The notes below the pieces were generated by a model. It was not told where the DNA came from. It searched no databases and saw nothing but the letters and a program-made list of their open reading frames with translations. From Acidisoma sp. L85 (GTDB taxonomy: Bacteria > Pseudomonadota > Alphaproteobacteria > Acetobacterales > Acetobacteraceae), in contig NZ_LMUQ01000012.1 of NCBI RefSeq assembly GCF_009765865.1, positions 1-64,000 of the forward strand: a stretch of DNA of 64,000 bases, given 5' to 3'. Shown in pieces: positions 20,912-30,044 of the stretch (position 1 is the first letter of the stretch; the number at the start of each line of letters is the position of its first letter). The position numbers were made by a program, and so were the translations under genes.

Positions 20912-22258
20912 TCAGCGTCGCGAGCCGGGCGCCGCCACGTCTCCGGAGACGGCCGTTCGGTCAATGAGGGCGACCTGCGACGCGTTTTCACCGCGCCTCG
21001 GTGCAACCCAGTCGACCCGGCCCAACACGCCGCAGGCCGGACAAGCCGGGTGCCAGACCGCATGATCGGTACCGCAAGCCGTGCAATGCCAGCGAGGATC
21101 GGGCTGTGCCGCCGGGATCCGCCGCAGCGCCGTGCGAAGCGCGGCACCCTCCGCCTCACCCGTGCCGGCGAGTGGACCCTCCGACGCAGCCTCCTCGATG
21201 TCCGCCTTGAGCAGCCAGACCCGCCGCTGATCGAGGCCGCCTGCAAGAGCAAGATCGGCTTGGCGCCGCGCCTCGCCCACGAGCTTCGCGGCCAGAGCCG
21301 CGCGGGCCAGCATCAGGTGAGTCTCCGGATGAGCCGGCTTCGCGCCAGCGAGCTGCTCGGCGCGCTTCATGCGTACGATCGGATCTGTCTCGGTATCGAG
21401 GTAGAACTCGGCAAGTTCGGGATGCGGCGCGGCGGTCCAGGCTGTCACCACCACCTTGTCCGAGCGCCGTTCCTCGCGCGCCAGGCGCAGCCGCCGGGCA
21501 TAGGCGAGCGCCGCCGGGGTCAGGGACGAATCCGCGTTGAAGGCATCCTTGGCGAGGCGCAGCGCCTCGATGGGATCGGTCGCGGCCTCCGCTGCCGCAG
21601 TCGCCATGACGGCGCGGGGCGCTTCTGGCCCGGTCAGTGTCAGCGCCTCGGCCCAACTGCCGGTGCGCAAAGCGAGGCGAGCGCGTTCCGCGCGCAGCCA
21701 GGGGGCGCCGGGATGCGCCACCTCGGCCCGGCGTGCGAGGTCGGCGGCGAGCGGCCAGTCCTGCTGATCGATCGCCTGCCGGAGCAGCCCGCGATAGCCA
21801 AGGAAGGCCGAATCCTGCTGTTCGGTGAGGGTGCGAAACTCGGCCTCCGCCTCCTCCGGCCGTCCGGCGAGGCGATTGGCTTCGGCGGAAACCAGTCGCG
21901 CGAGCGGGGCCTGGGGCAATAGCCGGCGAGCCCGGTCCGATTCGCGCAAGGCGGTACGCGGGTCGGCGGCGGCAATTGCCACCATGGCGCGGGTGATGGC
22001 GCGATCGCCCTGGCGCTGCTGCCGCTCATGGCGGCCACGGCCGAAGCGGCTTGGGACGCTGAAGATCAGGCCGATCAGGCGCAGCACGAGATAGACGACG
22101 ATGATCGTCACCAGCAGCGCCAGGATCGCAAGCGGCAGCGAGAGCGAGATGGTCAGCGTGCCAACCGTCGCGACCAAGGTTCCTGGGATGGCGCCGATCG
22201 CGAAGGCGATCGCCAGCAGGATCGCGGCGAGGATCAGGAAGCCGAGAACGCGGCGCAT
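20912..22258 (-). CDS. hemY: HemY-like TPR membrane protein with C-terminal zinc ribbon
   Basis: A 448-residue protein of the HemY N-terminal domain family. Two N-terminal membrane segments (about 4-24 and 38-60, with LVLRLIGLIFSVPSRFGRGR following) precede a TPR-like helical region rich in Ala and Arg. Near the C-terminus WHCTACGTDHAVW and HPACPACG supply two CxxC pairs for a zinc ribbon or rubredoxin-like site. The true start is ATG 22258, overlapping the mitofilin stop as TGATG. It is last in hemC-hemD-mitofilin-hemY. The role in haem synthesis is by association; it is not the protoporphyrinogen oxidase also called HemY in Gram-positives. Confidence 0.85.
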   Translation of the reverse strand: MRRVLGFLILAAILLAIAFAIGAIPGTLVATVGTLTISLSLPLAILALLVTIIVVYLVLRLIGLIFSVPSRFGRGRHERQQRQGDRAITRAMVAIAAADPRTALRESDRARRLLPQAPLARLVSAEANRLAGRPEEAEAEFRTLTEQQDSAFLGYRGLLRQAIDQQDWPLAADLARRAEVAHPGAPWLRAERARLALRTGSWAEALTLTGPEAPRAVMATAAAEAATDPIEALRLAKDAFNADSSLTPAALAYARRLRLAREERRSDKVVVTAWTAAPHPELAEFYLDTETDPIVRMKRAEQLAGAKPAHPETHLMLARAALAAKLVGEARRQADLALAGGLDQRRVWLLKADIEEAASEGPLAGTGEAEGAALRTALRRIPAAQPDPRWHCTACGTDHAVWHPACPACGVLGRVDWVAPRRGENASQVALIDRTAVSGDVAAPGSRR

Positions 22259-23547
22259 CAGCCGCCCGCCATCTGCGCCAGGGCCGCTTGTGCATCGATC
22301 AGCGACTGCGCCTGCGCGACCCAACCCGCCATGGCAGCGGCGGCCGGTGCCGGCAACTGCTTCAGGGTGGCGACCGCGCCCGAGATGTCTCCGGCATCGA
22401 CAAGGCGACCTGCGTGGGCGAGCACGCCTGCGGCGGGATCACCGACCAACACCTGATCGCCGCGCCGCACGACGACGAGATCCGAAACGCGCAGCCAGAC
22501 GCGGTCCCAGAAGCGGGCTTGCGCGGGGGCTGGGCTCGCCAGTTCACCGGCTTTGCGTGCTGCATCCGTATAGCTGAGCCGCAGCGATGCGGCGGTTGGC
22601 GACGCCGTGGTGGCGAAGCGCGCGAGGGCCGGAGGCGCGTTTTGCAGCGTCCCAAGAGGCTGCCCCAGGCGGAGCTTGTCCCCGACCGCCACGAGTTCCG
22701 CGAGGCGGTCGGTTTTCGCCGCGAGCTTCGGCAGGGCGTCTTTCGCTTGCGCGAGCACGTCGGTCTGGCTCGTCAGCGTGGCGAGTTGTTTCTGCACGGT
22801 CTCCGCTTGCGTGTTCATCGCTTGCGCTTGCTGGCGCGTCGTCTCGCTGTCCTGCGACTGACGCTGGGCGAGCGCGTCGAGACGGGCCGCGAGCGTCGCG
22901 ACTTCTGTTGCAGACGGTGCAGCGTTCGACTGCTGCGCGGTCTGGCTGCTCAGGCGATCCAGACGCGCGGCCAGGGACGCAAGCTGTTTTTGCAGATCGG
23001 CAGTCGCAGCATCCGGAGCCGCGGAGGGAGCCAAGGGAGCCAAGGGAGCCGGCGGAGCTGAAGGAGCCGCAGCGGCCGAGCTGTTCGGCGTTACGGGCGT
23101 CGGCGCGGCGGAGAAGGCCGAAAGTTGATCGGCCGTGTGGTGAGCGAACGTCTCGACGCTCGCGATCTGCGTCTTCATGCCGGCGACCTCGCTTTGCAGT
23201 GCGGTGAGCGCGGGTTGAAGATCGGGCGCAGCCGGCGCCGGCGCTGCCGCGGCCGGCTGCGGTGGCGGCTGCAGATAAAGCTGGGCCACAGCCGCGCCCA
23301 GCACCACGACACCGAGCAGCGCAATGACCGCCAGAACAGTCGCCACGCGGGCGCCCCGCCTGCTCCGCCTGTCCTCGGCTGCGGCAGCAGCATAGGGCGG
23401 CGAAGATGCCGCCTCCGAGGAGGCCGTCGCAGCAGAAGCCGACGCGCCGTAGGGTGGGACGGACGAAGCCGGCGGGACAGTGTCCGCATGAGACGCGGGC
23501 GGTTCTGCCGCCGTGGGCGGGACGGCTGGAGGCTGGTCGTCACTCAT
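22258..23547 (-). CDS. Mitofilin-like inner-membrane protein (COG4223 type)
   Basis: A 429-residue protein with an Ala/Pro/Ser-rich N-terminal cytoplasmic part (about 1-65), one membrane helix (VATVLAVIALLGVVVLGAAV, about 68-87), a long Ala/Gln/Leu-rich coiled coil in the periplasm (about 105-290) and a C-terminal mitofilin-like helical domain. Alphaproteobacterial mitofilins, encoded beside haem genes, are the relatives of mitochondrial Mic60, which shapes cristae (established knowledge). Its start overlaps the hemD stop by 8 bases and its stop overlaps the hemY start, so translation is coupled through the block. Confidence 0.85.
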   Translation of the reverse strand: MSDDQPPAVPPTAAEPPASHADTVPPASSVPPYGASASAATASSEAASSPPYAAAAAEDRRSRRGARVATVLAVIALLGVVVLGAAVAQLYLQPPPQPAAAAPAPAAPDLQPALTALQSEVAGMKTQIASVETFAHHTADQLSAFSAAPTPVTPNSSAAAAPSAPPAPLAPLAPSAAPDAATADLQKQLASLAARLDRLSSQTAQQSNAAPSATEVATLAARLDALAQRQSQDSETTRQQAQAMNTQAETVQKQLATLTSQTDVLAQAKDALPKLAAKTDRLAELVAVGDKLRLGQPLGTLQNAPPALARFATTASPTAASLRLSYTDAARKAGELASPAPAQARFWDRVWLRVSDLVVVRRGDQVLVGDPAAGVLAHAGRLVDAGDISGAVATLKQLPAPAAAAMAGWVAQAQSLIDAQAALAQMAGG

Positions 23548-24238
23548 GAAGCAGGGCCAATACCGCAGTTTCCGTCGGCTTCATTGCCACACGGATGTCA
23601 CCCCAGGGCAAGTCCCCCACCGCGAGGGCAACCCCATTGCTTATCGCGGCAAGGTGGAGCCGGGAGAAACGCGTGGCCGAAGGGATTACCAGGCGCCGAA
23701 AGCAGTTGGCGGTCTCAGCCGAAAAAAACAGTACCCAGCCGTCGGATTCTTCGGCCAGGAAGGCGCTCGCGGCCTCCGGTAGACGGGCAACCGGCTCGGC
23801 CGCGTAGACGGAGCGAAGCAGAACGGTGAAGCCCTGGGCAGCAAGTGCCTCCGCCAGCCGCTGACCTTGACCTGTGCCGACAGCCAGCAGCAGCGGGGCA
23901 CCCGCCGGATCGAGGTCACGGCGCGCGAGATCCGCGAGGTCGATCGCATTGCCGTCCGCGCTCCAAACCCGCGAAAAGCCTTGGCGTCTCGCGCGTTCGG
24001 CCGTTGCGTCGCCAACGGCGAGGAGCGGCAATGCGGTATGGCACGCGGCAAGTGGCGGCAGGGCGTGGCCGCTGGTAACGAGCACTGCCTGAACCTCCGT
24101 CGCGGGCGGCAGGTTCGGCGCGGCAACCGGCCGAATGTCGAGAAACGGGGCAACGACCGGCGCGAAACCCAGCGCGGACAGGCGTTCGGCGGTGATCGAG
24201 GCGCCCGGCTGCGTCCTCGTGACAAGAACGGGCGTCAT
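23540..24238 (-). CDS. hemD: Uroporphyrinogen-III synthase
   Basis: A 232-residue enzyme that cyclises hydroxymethylbilane with inversion of ring D to uroporphyrinogen III. The family is poorly conserved; seen here are the N-terminal VLVTRTQPGASITAERLSAL, the inter-domain LLLAVGTGQGQRLAEAL and the C-terminal SNGVALAVGDLPW, FFSAETANCF and TETAVLALL segments. The start ATG 24238 is 31 bases after the hemC stop; the frame is open well upstream inside hemC, which is not coding. Context (hemC before it) makes the assignment secure. Confidence 0.9.
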   Translation of the reverse strand: MTPVLVTRTQPGASITAERLSALGFAPVVAPFLDIRPVAAPNLPPATEVQAVLVTSGHALPPLAACHTALPLLAVGDATAERARRQGFSRVWSADGNAIDLADLARRDLDPAGAPLLLAVGTGQGQRLAEALAAQGFTVLLRSVYAAEPVARLPEAASAFLAEESDGWVLFFSAETANCFRRLVIPSATRFSRLHLAAISNGVALAVGDLPWGDIRVAMKPTETAVLALLHE

Positions 24239-24269
24239 CGCATTCTCGCGAAAGCGGCGGCCGCGAGGC

Positions 24270-25271
24270 TCAATCGAGAAAGATGTCGACGGGCGAATCC
24301 GCCCGCAGCTCATCGCCGAGCGTCCGGCCCAAGGCCTCCGCTTCCCGCGCCGAACCCTGAATCTCACGCTTGAGCAGGAAAGAACCGTCTTCCCGTGCCA
24401 CAAGCCCGGTGAGAATAAGATGGCCATCCGGGAGCAGGCGCGCGTAACCGCCGATCGGGGTGCGGCAGGAACCGTCCAGCGCGGCGAGTAATCCGCGCTC
24501 GGCCGAGGACACCGCGCGCGCCTCCGGATCCTCGATCGCCGCCAATAACTCTCTGAGTTCCGTATCATCTTCCCGAACGGTGACGCCGACGATCCCCTGT
24601 CCGGCCGCAGGCACCATGATGGCGGGTGAGATCACCGCATCGGCCTCTCGCTCCAAACCCAGCCGGCGGAGGCCCGCGAGAGCAAGCAGGCTGCCGTCGA
24701 ACTCGCCGGCCCGGACACGGCCAAGGCGCGTCTGCACATTGCCGCGAATGGTGCGGACGACGAGATCCGGCCGTTCGTGCAGAAGCTGCGCCTGGCGCCG
24801 CACCGAGGCCGAGCCAACCACGGCATGCGGCGGCAAGGACGAAAACGGCGCATCCGGGTCGGGCTTCTCGACGCCAGGCCTCAGGATCATGACGTCGCGG
24901 GCATCTTCCCGCTTCAGCGTGCAGGCGAGCACGATGCCGGGCGGCAGATCGGTTTCGAGATCCTTAAGGCTATGCACGGCGAAATCGACACGCCGATCCG
25001 CCAGGGCCTCGTGGATTTCTTTCGAGAACAGTCCTTTGCCGCCAATGTCTGTAAGGCGACGATCCTGAATGCGGTCGCCCGATGTGGTGATCACATGCTC
25101 GTCGAAGACACTCATGGAATCCAGCACCGGGCAGAAGCGGGAAAGCTGGGTCAGGAAGGCGCGGGTTTGCACCAAGGCCAGCGGCGACCCGCGTGTGCCG
25201 ACGCGCAGCGGCAACGGCCGCGCATGGGGCTTCACCCGCGGTTCGTGCGACAAGATCTCCGAGGACTTCAT
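24270..25271 (-). CDS. hemC: Hydroxymethylbilane synthase (porphobilinogen deaminase)
   Basis: A 333-residue enzyme polymerising four porphobilinogens. Key segments are RVGTRGSPLALVQT, KGLFSKEIHEAL, FAVHSLKDLETDLP, VGSASVRRQAQLL and the dipyrromethane-cofactor cysteine in DGSCRTPIGGYA. Start is placed at ATG 25271 (MKSSEILSHEP); an in-frame ATG at 25295 shares bases with the tsaD start on the other strand. The sequence TATAAT (25281-25286 on the minus strand) lies just before 25271, so transcript and start position deserve care. First gene of the haem block. Confidence 0.95.
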   Translation of the reverse strand: MKSSEILSHEPRVKPHARPLPLRVGTRGSPLALVQTRAFLTQLSRFCPVLDSMSVFDEHVITTSGDRIQDRRLTDIGGKGLFSKEIHEALADRRVDFAVHSLKDLETDLPPGIVLACTLKREDARDVMILRPGVEKPDPDAPFSSLPPHAVVGSASVRRQAQLLHERPDLVVRTIRGNVQTRLGRVRAGEFDGSLLALAGLRRLGLEREADAVISPAIMVPAAGQGIVGVTVREDDTELRELLAAIEDPEARAVSSAERGLLAALDGSCRTPIGGYARLLPDGHLILTGLVAREDGSFLLKREIQGSAREAEALGRTLGDELRADSPVDIFLD

Positions 25272-25293
25272 CGACGGGTGATTATAGCTTGCC

Positions 25294-26391
25294 ATGACGG
25301 AAGAAAAGACCGCGCCGACGCTGATCGGAGCATGGAAGCGCGAAGGGCTCGCTGGTCCAATTCTTGGCATCGAAACTTCCTGCGACGAGACTGCTGTCGC
25401 GATCCTCGATCAGGACGGACGGATCCTTGCGGAACGGGTGCTCAGCCAGTTCGCGGAACACGCCCCCTTCGGCGGGGTGGTACCGGAGATCGCGGCGCGT
25501 GCCCATCTCGTTCATCTGCCCGCCATGGTCCGGGATGTGATGGCCGAAGCTGGGCTCGGCATGGCGGATCTCTCCACGGTTGCGGCGACCAGCGGTCCGG
25601 GCCTGATCGGCGGGCTATTGGTCGGCGCGGGGTTCGGCAAGGGCCTCGCCCTGGCGTCTGGGATTCCTTTCCTAGCGATCAACCATCTCGAAGGCCACGC
25701 ATTGACGGCCAGGCTTCCGGGGCTGGTCCCGGATGGCGCGCCTTTTCCCTATTTGCTGCTGCTGCTCTCCGGCGGTCACTGCCAATGTGTGGCGGTTGAA
25801 GGTGTCGGGCGATACCGGCGCCTCGGCGGCACGATCGACGATGCGGTCGGGGAAGCCTTCGACAAGGTCGGGAAACTGCTCGGCTTGCCGCTACCCGGCG
25901 GCCCGGCCATCGAGCGCCTGGCGGCGCACGGCGATGCCCGCCGCTTCCCTCTGCCGCGCCCGTTGCTCGGCAAGCCGGGCTGCGATTTCAGCTTCTCCGG
26001 TCTCAAGACGGCCGTGGCGCAGCTCGTCAGCCGACAACCGGCGGGCGCGCTGGACGAGACGGTCGCCGCCGGCATCGCCGCGAGCTTCCAGGCTGCCGTT
26101 GCCGAGATCCTGGCCGATCGTGCGGCTCACGCTCTGGCCGTGATGCCGGAGGCGACGCGGTTGGTGGTGGCGGGCGGTGTTGCCGCCAATCAGGCATTGC
26201 GCGCGGCTCTGAACGTGGTCGCCGAGAAACACGGCGTGCCGCTGATCGCACCACCGCTGCGCTACTGCACCGACAATGCCGTGATGATCGCCTGGGCGGC
26301 CTGCGAGCGACTCCACGCCGGATTAGCGAGGGACGGCATCGATCACCGCCCCCTTCCGCGCTGGCCCTTGGAAAATTTGAGAGCGGCCTAA
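25294..26391 (+). CDS. tsaD: tRNA threonylcarbamoyladenosine transferase subunit TsaD
   Basis: A 365-residue ASKHA-fold protein that, with TsaB and TsaE, places threonylcarbamoyl on A37 of ANN-decoding tRNAs. Landmarks are [30 protein letters not shown], the metal-binding [12 protein letters not shown] and LLSGGHCQ. The N-terminus has about 20 residues more than usual before [11 protein letters not shown]. It is head-to-head with hemC; the ATG at 25294 overlaps a potential minus-strand start. The gcp/hemC divergence is typical of alphaproteobacteria. Confidence 0.97.
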   Translation: MTEEKTAPTLIGAWKREGLAGPILGIETSCDETAVAILDQDGRILAERVLSQFAEHAPFGGVVPEIAARAHLVHLPAMVRDVMAEAGLGMADLSTVAATSGPGLIGGLLVGAGFGKGLALASGIPFLAINHLEGHALTARLPGLVPDGAPFPYLLLLLSGGHCQCVAVEGVGRYRRLGGTIDDAVGEAFDKVGKLLGLPLPGGPAIERLAAHGDARRFPLPRPLLGKPGCDFSFSGLKTAVAQLVSRQPAGALDETVAAGIAASFQAAVAEILADRAAHALAVMPEATRLVVAGGVAANQALRAALNVVAEKHGVPLIAPPLRYCTDNAVMIAWAACERLHAGLARDGIDHRPLPRWPLENLRAA

Positions 26392-26493
26392 ATAACTCCG
26401 TATTTTCTGCGCATTACGTGTAAGACATGATATTGTCGATTAGATAGCATTCTACTCATTTTATCTTAAATCGGGCTCGTTATTGGGGTCACC
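26392..26493. promoter_or_regulatory. AT-rich intergenic promoter region of the L,D-transpeptidase gene
   Basis: About 100 bases that are far richer in A and T than the surroundings, with runs such as ATAACTCCGTATTTTC, GACATGATATTGTCG and CATTTTATCTTAAATC. GACATGATATTGTC is close to an inverted repeat (GACA-TGATAT-TGTC). It is the only upstream sequence for the L,D-transpeptidase gene and so probably carries its promoter; no defined regulator site is recognised. Confidence 0.4.
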
Positions 26494-27369
26494 ATGCTGC
26501 GCACCGCTACTCGCCTCGCGGGCCCGTTTGGTCTTGTCGTCATGCTCTCGGTGAATACGGGCGTCTTCGCACGGCCTGCTGGGCCCTTGCCTGACACCGC
26601 AGCCAAGCCCCTTAACGAAGCGGCCATCGCGGCCGAGGCCGCCGCAATTCGCTCGGCTTTGGCTCTAGTGGCGCCGAACGGACCCCACATGACCGCGGCT
26701 CGACAGGCGACGATGATCGCCTTGGGCAAGCGCATGGTGCTGGCGGGCAACCTCTTCTTCCTCCGCCCGCAGCTCCTGCTTCTAGTCGATCGCGCCGCGG
26801 CCACGCAGATCATGGCCGTAACCTTGGTTACGCCGGATGGGCTCTGGCAGATCCTCGGCACCAGCCATGTCTCGACCGGCAAGCCGGGACGCAAGGAACA
26901 CTACAAGACCCCCGTCGGCGTGCTGCTGAACAATGGCGCCGAACTCGGCTACAGGGCACAGGGCACGTACAACCAGAACCACATCCGCGGCCTCGGCGTG
27001 AAGGGTATGCGGGTCTGGGATTTCGGCTGGCGAACCACTGATGATTGGCGATACGCGAAATCGACGATCGAGATCCGGGTCGAGATGCATGCGACCGACC
27101 CCGCCATTCTCGCCCACCGTATCGGTCGGCCGGATTCCGAGGGCTGCATCCGGGTTTCGGCGGCGCTCAACAAATTCCTCGATCGCCGCGGGATCATCGA
27201 CGCGGATCTTCGGGCCTTCGCTGTGCGGGATATCAGCTACCGCGCCCTGCTGCCGGCGCATGCCGACCCGACACCGCTAGCGGGCGACGCCGTTGTGGTC
27301 ATCGACAGTTCCGAACCCTGGCTCCGCCCCCATCCACCTGCGCCGCCGGCGGTCGCCATGGGGGATTAG
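26494..27369 (+). CDS. L,D-transpeptidase family protein, secreted
   Basis: A 291-residue protein with an N-terminal signal peptide (about residues 1-26, ending GVFA-RP) and a YkuD-type catalytic region. The active-site signature is IGRPDSEGCIRVS (about 211-223), where the Cys is the nucleophile and the preceding HR lies in ILAHRIGRP. Such enzymes make 3-3 crosslinks in peptidoglycan or attach proteins to it, in the periplasm. LGYRAQGTYNQNHIRGLGVK upstream is the substrate-groove part. No LysM domain is seen. Confidence 0.85.
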   Translation: MLRTATRLAGPFGLVVMLSVNTGVFARPAGPLPDTAAKPLNEAAIAAEAAAIRSALALVAPNGPHMTAARQATMIALGKRMVLAGNLFFLRPQLLLLVDRAAATQIMAVTLVTPDGLWQILGTSHVSTGKPGRKEHYKTPVGVLLNNGAELGYRAQGTYNQNHIRGLGVKGMRVWDFGWRTTDDWRYAKSTIEIRVEMHATDPAILAHRIGRPDSEGCIRVSAALNKFLDRRGIIDADLRAFAVRDISYRALLPAHADPTPLAGDAVVVIDSSEPWLRPHPPAPPAVAMGD

Positions 27370-27472
27370 AGTTTGAGCGGCGTCAGCTTTGAGCGGGATG
27401 CCTCGCACGCCCCCGTCTCACCCACTCGGAGCATCCCGACTGGATGAGACCGATCAAGACGCTGGCGGAAGA

Positions 27473-28630
27473 CTAGACCACCTTGTCCGTCGCCGGATCG
27501 ATAAGGTGCATGTTGTTCATATCGACCGACAGTGTCAGCTTTCCGCCCGGAGGGGCGGTAACGTCCGGGTCGATGCGGGCGCAGAGCGGCGGCGCCACAT
27601 CGCCCGCGCCGTCCTTGCCTACTTCGCCCAAAGCGCCCGGAGCGCCACCGGCGAGGTAGAAGTAGATCACCGTCTCCATGCCCATCGGCTCGGTAATGTC
27701 GATATCAACATCGAGCGGAGCGAAGCCGGGGCGATTGTCGCCCGGAAGGACCGCCATATGCTCGGGCCGGATGCCCAGGATCATGTCCTTGCCCTGGAAC
27801 GGCATATAGCGCGCGGTACGCTCCGCCGGCACCGGCAGTGACACGCCGTTCGTCAGCTTGACCACAAGCTTTTCGCCTTCCTTGGCCAGCCGGCACGGAA
27901 TGAAATTCATTCCCGGGCTGCCGATGAAGCCGGCCACGAACTTCGTCTGCGGGTGGTGATAGAGCTCCTGCGGCGGCCCGACCTGCTCGATCAGCCCCTG
28001 GTTCATGACGACGACCCGATCGGCCAGGGTCATGGCCTCGACCTGGTCATGGGTCACATAAACCGTGGTGGTGCGGACGGTGTTGTGGACCTTCTTGATC
28101 TCGGTCCGCATCTGCACGCGCAGCTTGGCGTCCAGGTTCGACAGAGGCTCGTCGAAGAGGAAGACCTTCGGGTTGCGCACGATGGCCCGGCCCATCGCCA
28201 CGCGCTGACGCTGGCCACCCGACAGGGCGCGCGGCTTGCGGTTGAGCAGCGGGGTAAGATGGAGGATGCGGGCCGCATCATCGACGCGCCGCTTGATGTC
28301 TTCCTTGGGGAACTTCCGCAGCTTCAGGCCGAAGGCCATGTTGTCGAACACGCTCATATGCGGGTAGAGCGCGTAGTTCTGGAACACCATGGCGATGTCC
28401 CGGTCCCGCGGGGGGACGTCGTTGACAACGCGGCCGCCGATGTCGATCTCGCCCGAGGAGATGTCCTCAAGACCCGCGATCATCCGCAGGGTCGTGGACT
28501 TGCCGCAGCCGGAGGGGCCGACCAGCACGACGAATTCGCCATCCGCGATCTCGAGGTCGATGCCCTTCACGGCCAAGGCGTCGCTGTTCTCGTAGTTCTT
28601 CTTTAAGGTTCTGATCGAGACCTGGGCCAT
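27473..28630 (-). CDS. MalK/UgpC-type sugar ABC transporter ATPase (solo gene)
   Basis: A 385-residue ATPase of the CUT1 class. Walker A is [10 protein letters not shown] (about 39-48), the signature is [20 protein letters not shown], Walker B is [12 protein letters not shown], and a C-terminal OB/TOBE regulatory domain (about 240-385) follows. AGAGGAAACGA precedes the ATG. No permease or binding-protein gene of the CUT1 type lies nearby, so it likely serves importers encoded elsewhere, as shared MsiK/MsmK-type ATPases do; this is inference. A 16-base palindrome sits upstream. Confidence 0.92.
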   Translation of the reverse strand: MAQVSIRTLKKNYENSDALAVKGIDLEIADGEFVVLVGPSGCGKSTTLRMIAGLEDISSGEIDIGGRVVNDVPPRDRDIAMVFQNYALYPHMSVFDNMAFGLKLRKFPKEDIKRRVDDAARILHLTPLLNRKPRALSGGQRQRVAMGRAIVRNPKVFLFDEPLSNLDAKLRVQMRTEIKKVHNTVRTTTVYVTHDQVEAMTLADRVVVMNQGLIEQVGPPQELYHHPQTKFVAGFIGSPGMNFIPCRLAKEGEKLVVKLTNGVSLPVPAERTARYMPFQGKDMILGIRPEHMAVLPGDNRPGFAPLDVDIDITEPMGMETVIYFYLAGGAPGALGEVGKDGAGDVAPPLCARIDPDVTAPPGGKLTLSVDMNNMHLIDPATDKVV

Positions 28631-28701
28631 TCGTTTCCTCTTTCCCTGCCGGCGACGTTACGCCAGCGGACACCAACCGGCAGCCGCTGGCAAGACTTTA
28701 A

Positions 28702-28717
28702 CCCAATTTCAATTGGG
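28702..28717. promoter_or_regulatory. Perfect 7-bp inverted repeat, possible operator
   Basis: CCCAATTTCAATTGGG: the arms CCCAATT and AATTGGG are exact inverted copies around TC. It lies in the 256-base region between the divergent solo ATPase and the Gfo/Idh oxidoreductase genes, in the least GC-rich part of it, where a repressor could control one or both genes. The regulator is unknown. Confidence 0.5.
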
Positions 28718-28886
28718 AAGAAGATTCCTTTCATAGCCTTCTCCATAGAGACGATAAAATGCTTGGCTGAGAGATTTGCTGCGACCCCGATCGGAGCGCG
28801 CTTTTCTAGCCACCGGCTCGGCCTTCGGAACCGTCTCCGGGGCCAGGACCCGAGATGCCTAGCGACGACAGAGTCAGGAGCTATCG

Positions 28887-30023
28887 ATGGCCGAACAGAT
28901 CCGCGTCGCCCTCATCGGCTATGGCTATGCCGGGCGCACCATCCACGCGCCACTCATCGGAAGCGTGGAGGGGCTGGAACTGGCTGTCATCGGCTCGCGG
29001 CAGCCCGAGGACGAGCTTCGCGCGCGGCTCCCTGGCGTCCGCCCCGTCGCCGACCCCCTCAAGGCGGCCACCGACCCAGATGTGGATCTGGTCGTCATCG
29101 CCACCCCGAACCAGAGCCACGCCCCGCTGGCCGAGGCGGCTCTGCGGGCGGGGAAGCATGTCGTCATCGACAAGCCCTTTACGGTGACGCTGGAGGAGGC
29201 GCGGCGGCTTGCCAAGCTGGCGAGTGAGACCGGGTGCCTGCTTTCGGTGTTCCAGAATCGTCGATGGGACAGCGACTTCCTGACCGTTGCCGGGGCCATC
29301 CGCGATGGCCGGCTTGGCGAGATAGCGCATGTCGAGTCTCGCATCGACCGCTTCCGGCCGGAGGTAAAGGATCGCTGGCGGGAAAGCCGCCAGCCCGGTG
29401 GCGGCCTATGGTGGGACCTCGGGCCGCATCTAGCCGACCAGGCGCTGCATCTGTTTGGCTTGCCGGAGCACGTGACGGCCCATATCGCGCTGCAACGCGT
29501 GGGTGCCAAGGCGGATGACTGGTTCCAGATCATGCTGACCTATCCCAAGCTGCATGTGATTCTGGGCGCGGGCATGCTGGCTTCCGGCGGGACGCAGCGC
29601 TTCACCTTGCACGGTTCGCGAGCCAGCCTGGTCAAGCGCGACGTCGATGTGCAGGAGAACCAGTTGCGCGCCGGCATGGTCCCTCGCGACCTCGATTGGG
29701 GCATCGACCTCGACGCCGCGACGCTCTTCGATGGTGCCACCGGGGAAACGGAGCTGGTCACCGCCATCGATGGTGACTATTGCCGCTTCTATGACGCCGT
29801 CCGAGACGCTCTGACGGAAGGCACGGCCAATCCCGTTTCCCCCGCCGAGGGCGTGGCGACGATGGCGATACTGGAAGCGGCTCAGGCCTCGGCACGGGAG
29901 GGCCGCAGCCTGCCGCCGCCCCTCCTCCCGGAGGAGGTCGCAGACTTCGAGACAGGCCGGGCAAACAGTCTCGCAGTGAGTGCCATGACTGCGCGCGACG
30001 CGGCGGCATCCGCTATCTTCTGA
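28887..30023 (+). CDS. Gfo/Idh/MocA-family oxidoreductase
   Basis: A 378-residue NAD(P)-dependent oxidoreductase, usually acting on sugars or polyols. The Rossmann motif ALIGYGYAGRTIHAPLI is at residues 8-24 and the family lysine is in VVIDKPFTVTLEEARRL (EKP variant). The C-terminal domain begins near FQNRRWDSDFLTV and contains GGGLWWDLGPHLADQAL, both typical of the YdgJ/YvaA-like subgroup. AGGAG precedes the ATG. It is divergent from a sugar-type ABC ATPase, which supports a carbohydrate role. Confidence 0.9.
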   Translation: MAEQIRVALIGYGYAGRTIHAPLIGSVEGLELAVIGSRQPEDELRARLPGVRPVADPLKAATDPDVDLVVIATPNQSHAPLAEAALRAGKHVVIDKPFTVTLEEARRLAKLASETGCLLSVFQNRRWDSDFLTVAGAIRDGRLGEIAHVESRIDRFRPEVKDRWRESRQPGGGLWWDLGPHLADQALHLFGLPEHVTAHIALQRVGAKADDWFQIMLTYPKLHVILGAGMLASGGTQRFTLHGSRASLVKRDVDVQENQLRAGMVPRDLDWGIDLDAATLFDGATGETELVTAIDGDYCRFYDAVRDALTEGTANPVSPAEGVATMAILEAAQASAREGRSLPPPLLPEEVADFETGRANSLAVSAMTARDAAASAIF

Positions 30024-30044
30024 TGCCGCCGCGACCGCTCCGGC

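Noticed and set aside
28755-28810. Possible TPP riboswitch (GGCTGAGAG motif)
   Set aside because: GGCTGAGAG is present, but the ACCTGATC core and the flanking stems are absent, and neither neighbouring gene concerns thiamine.
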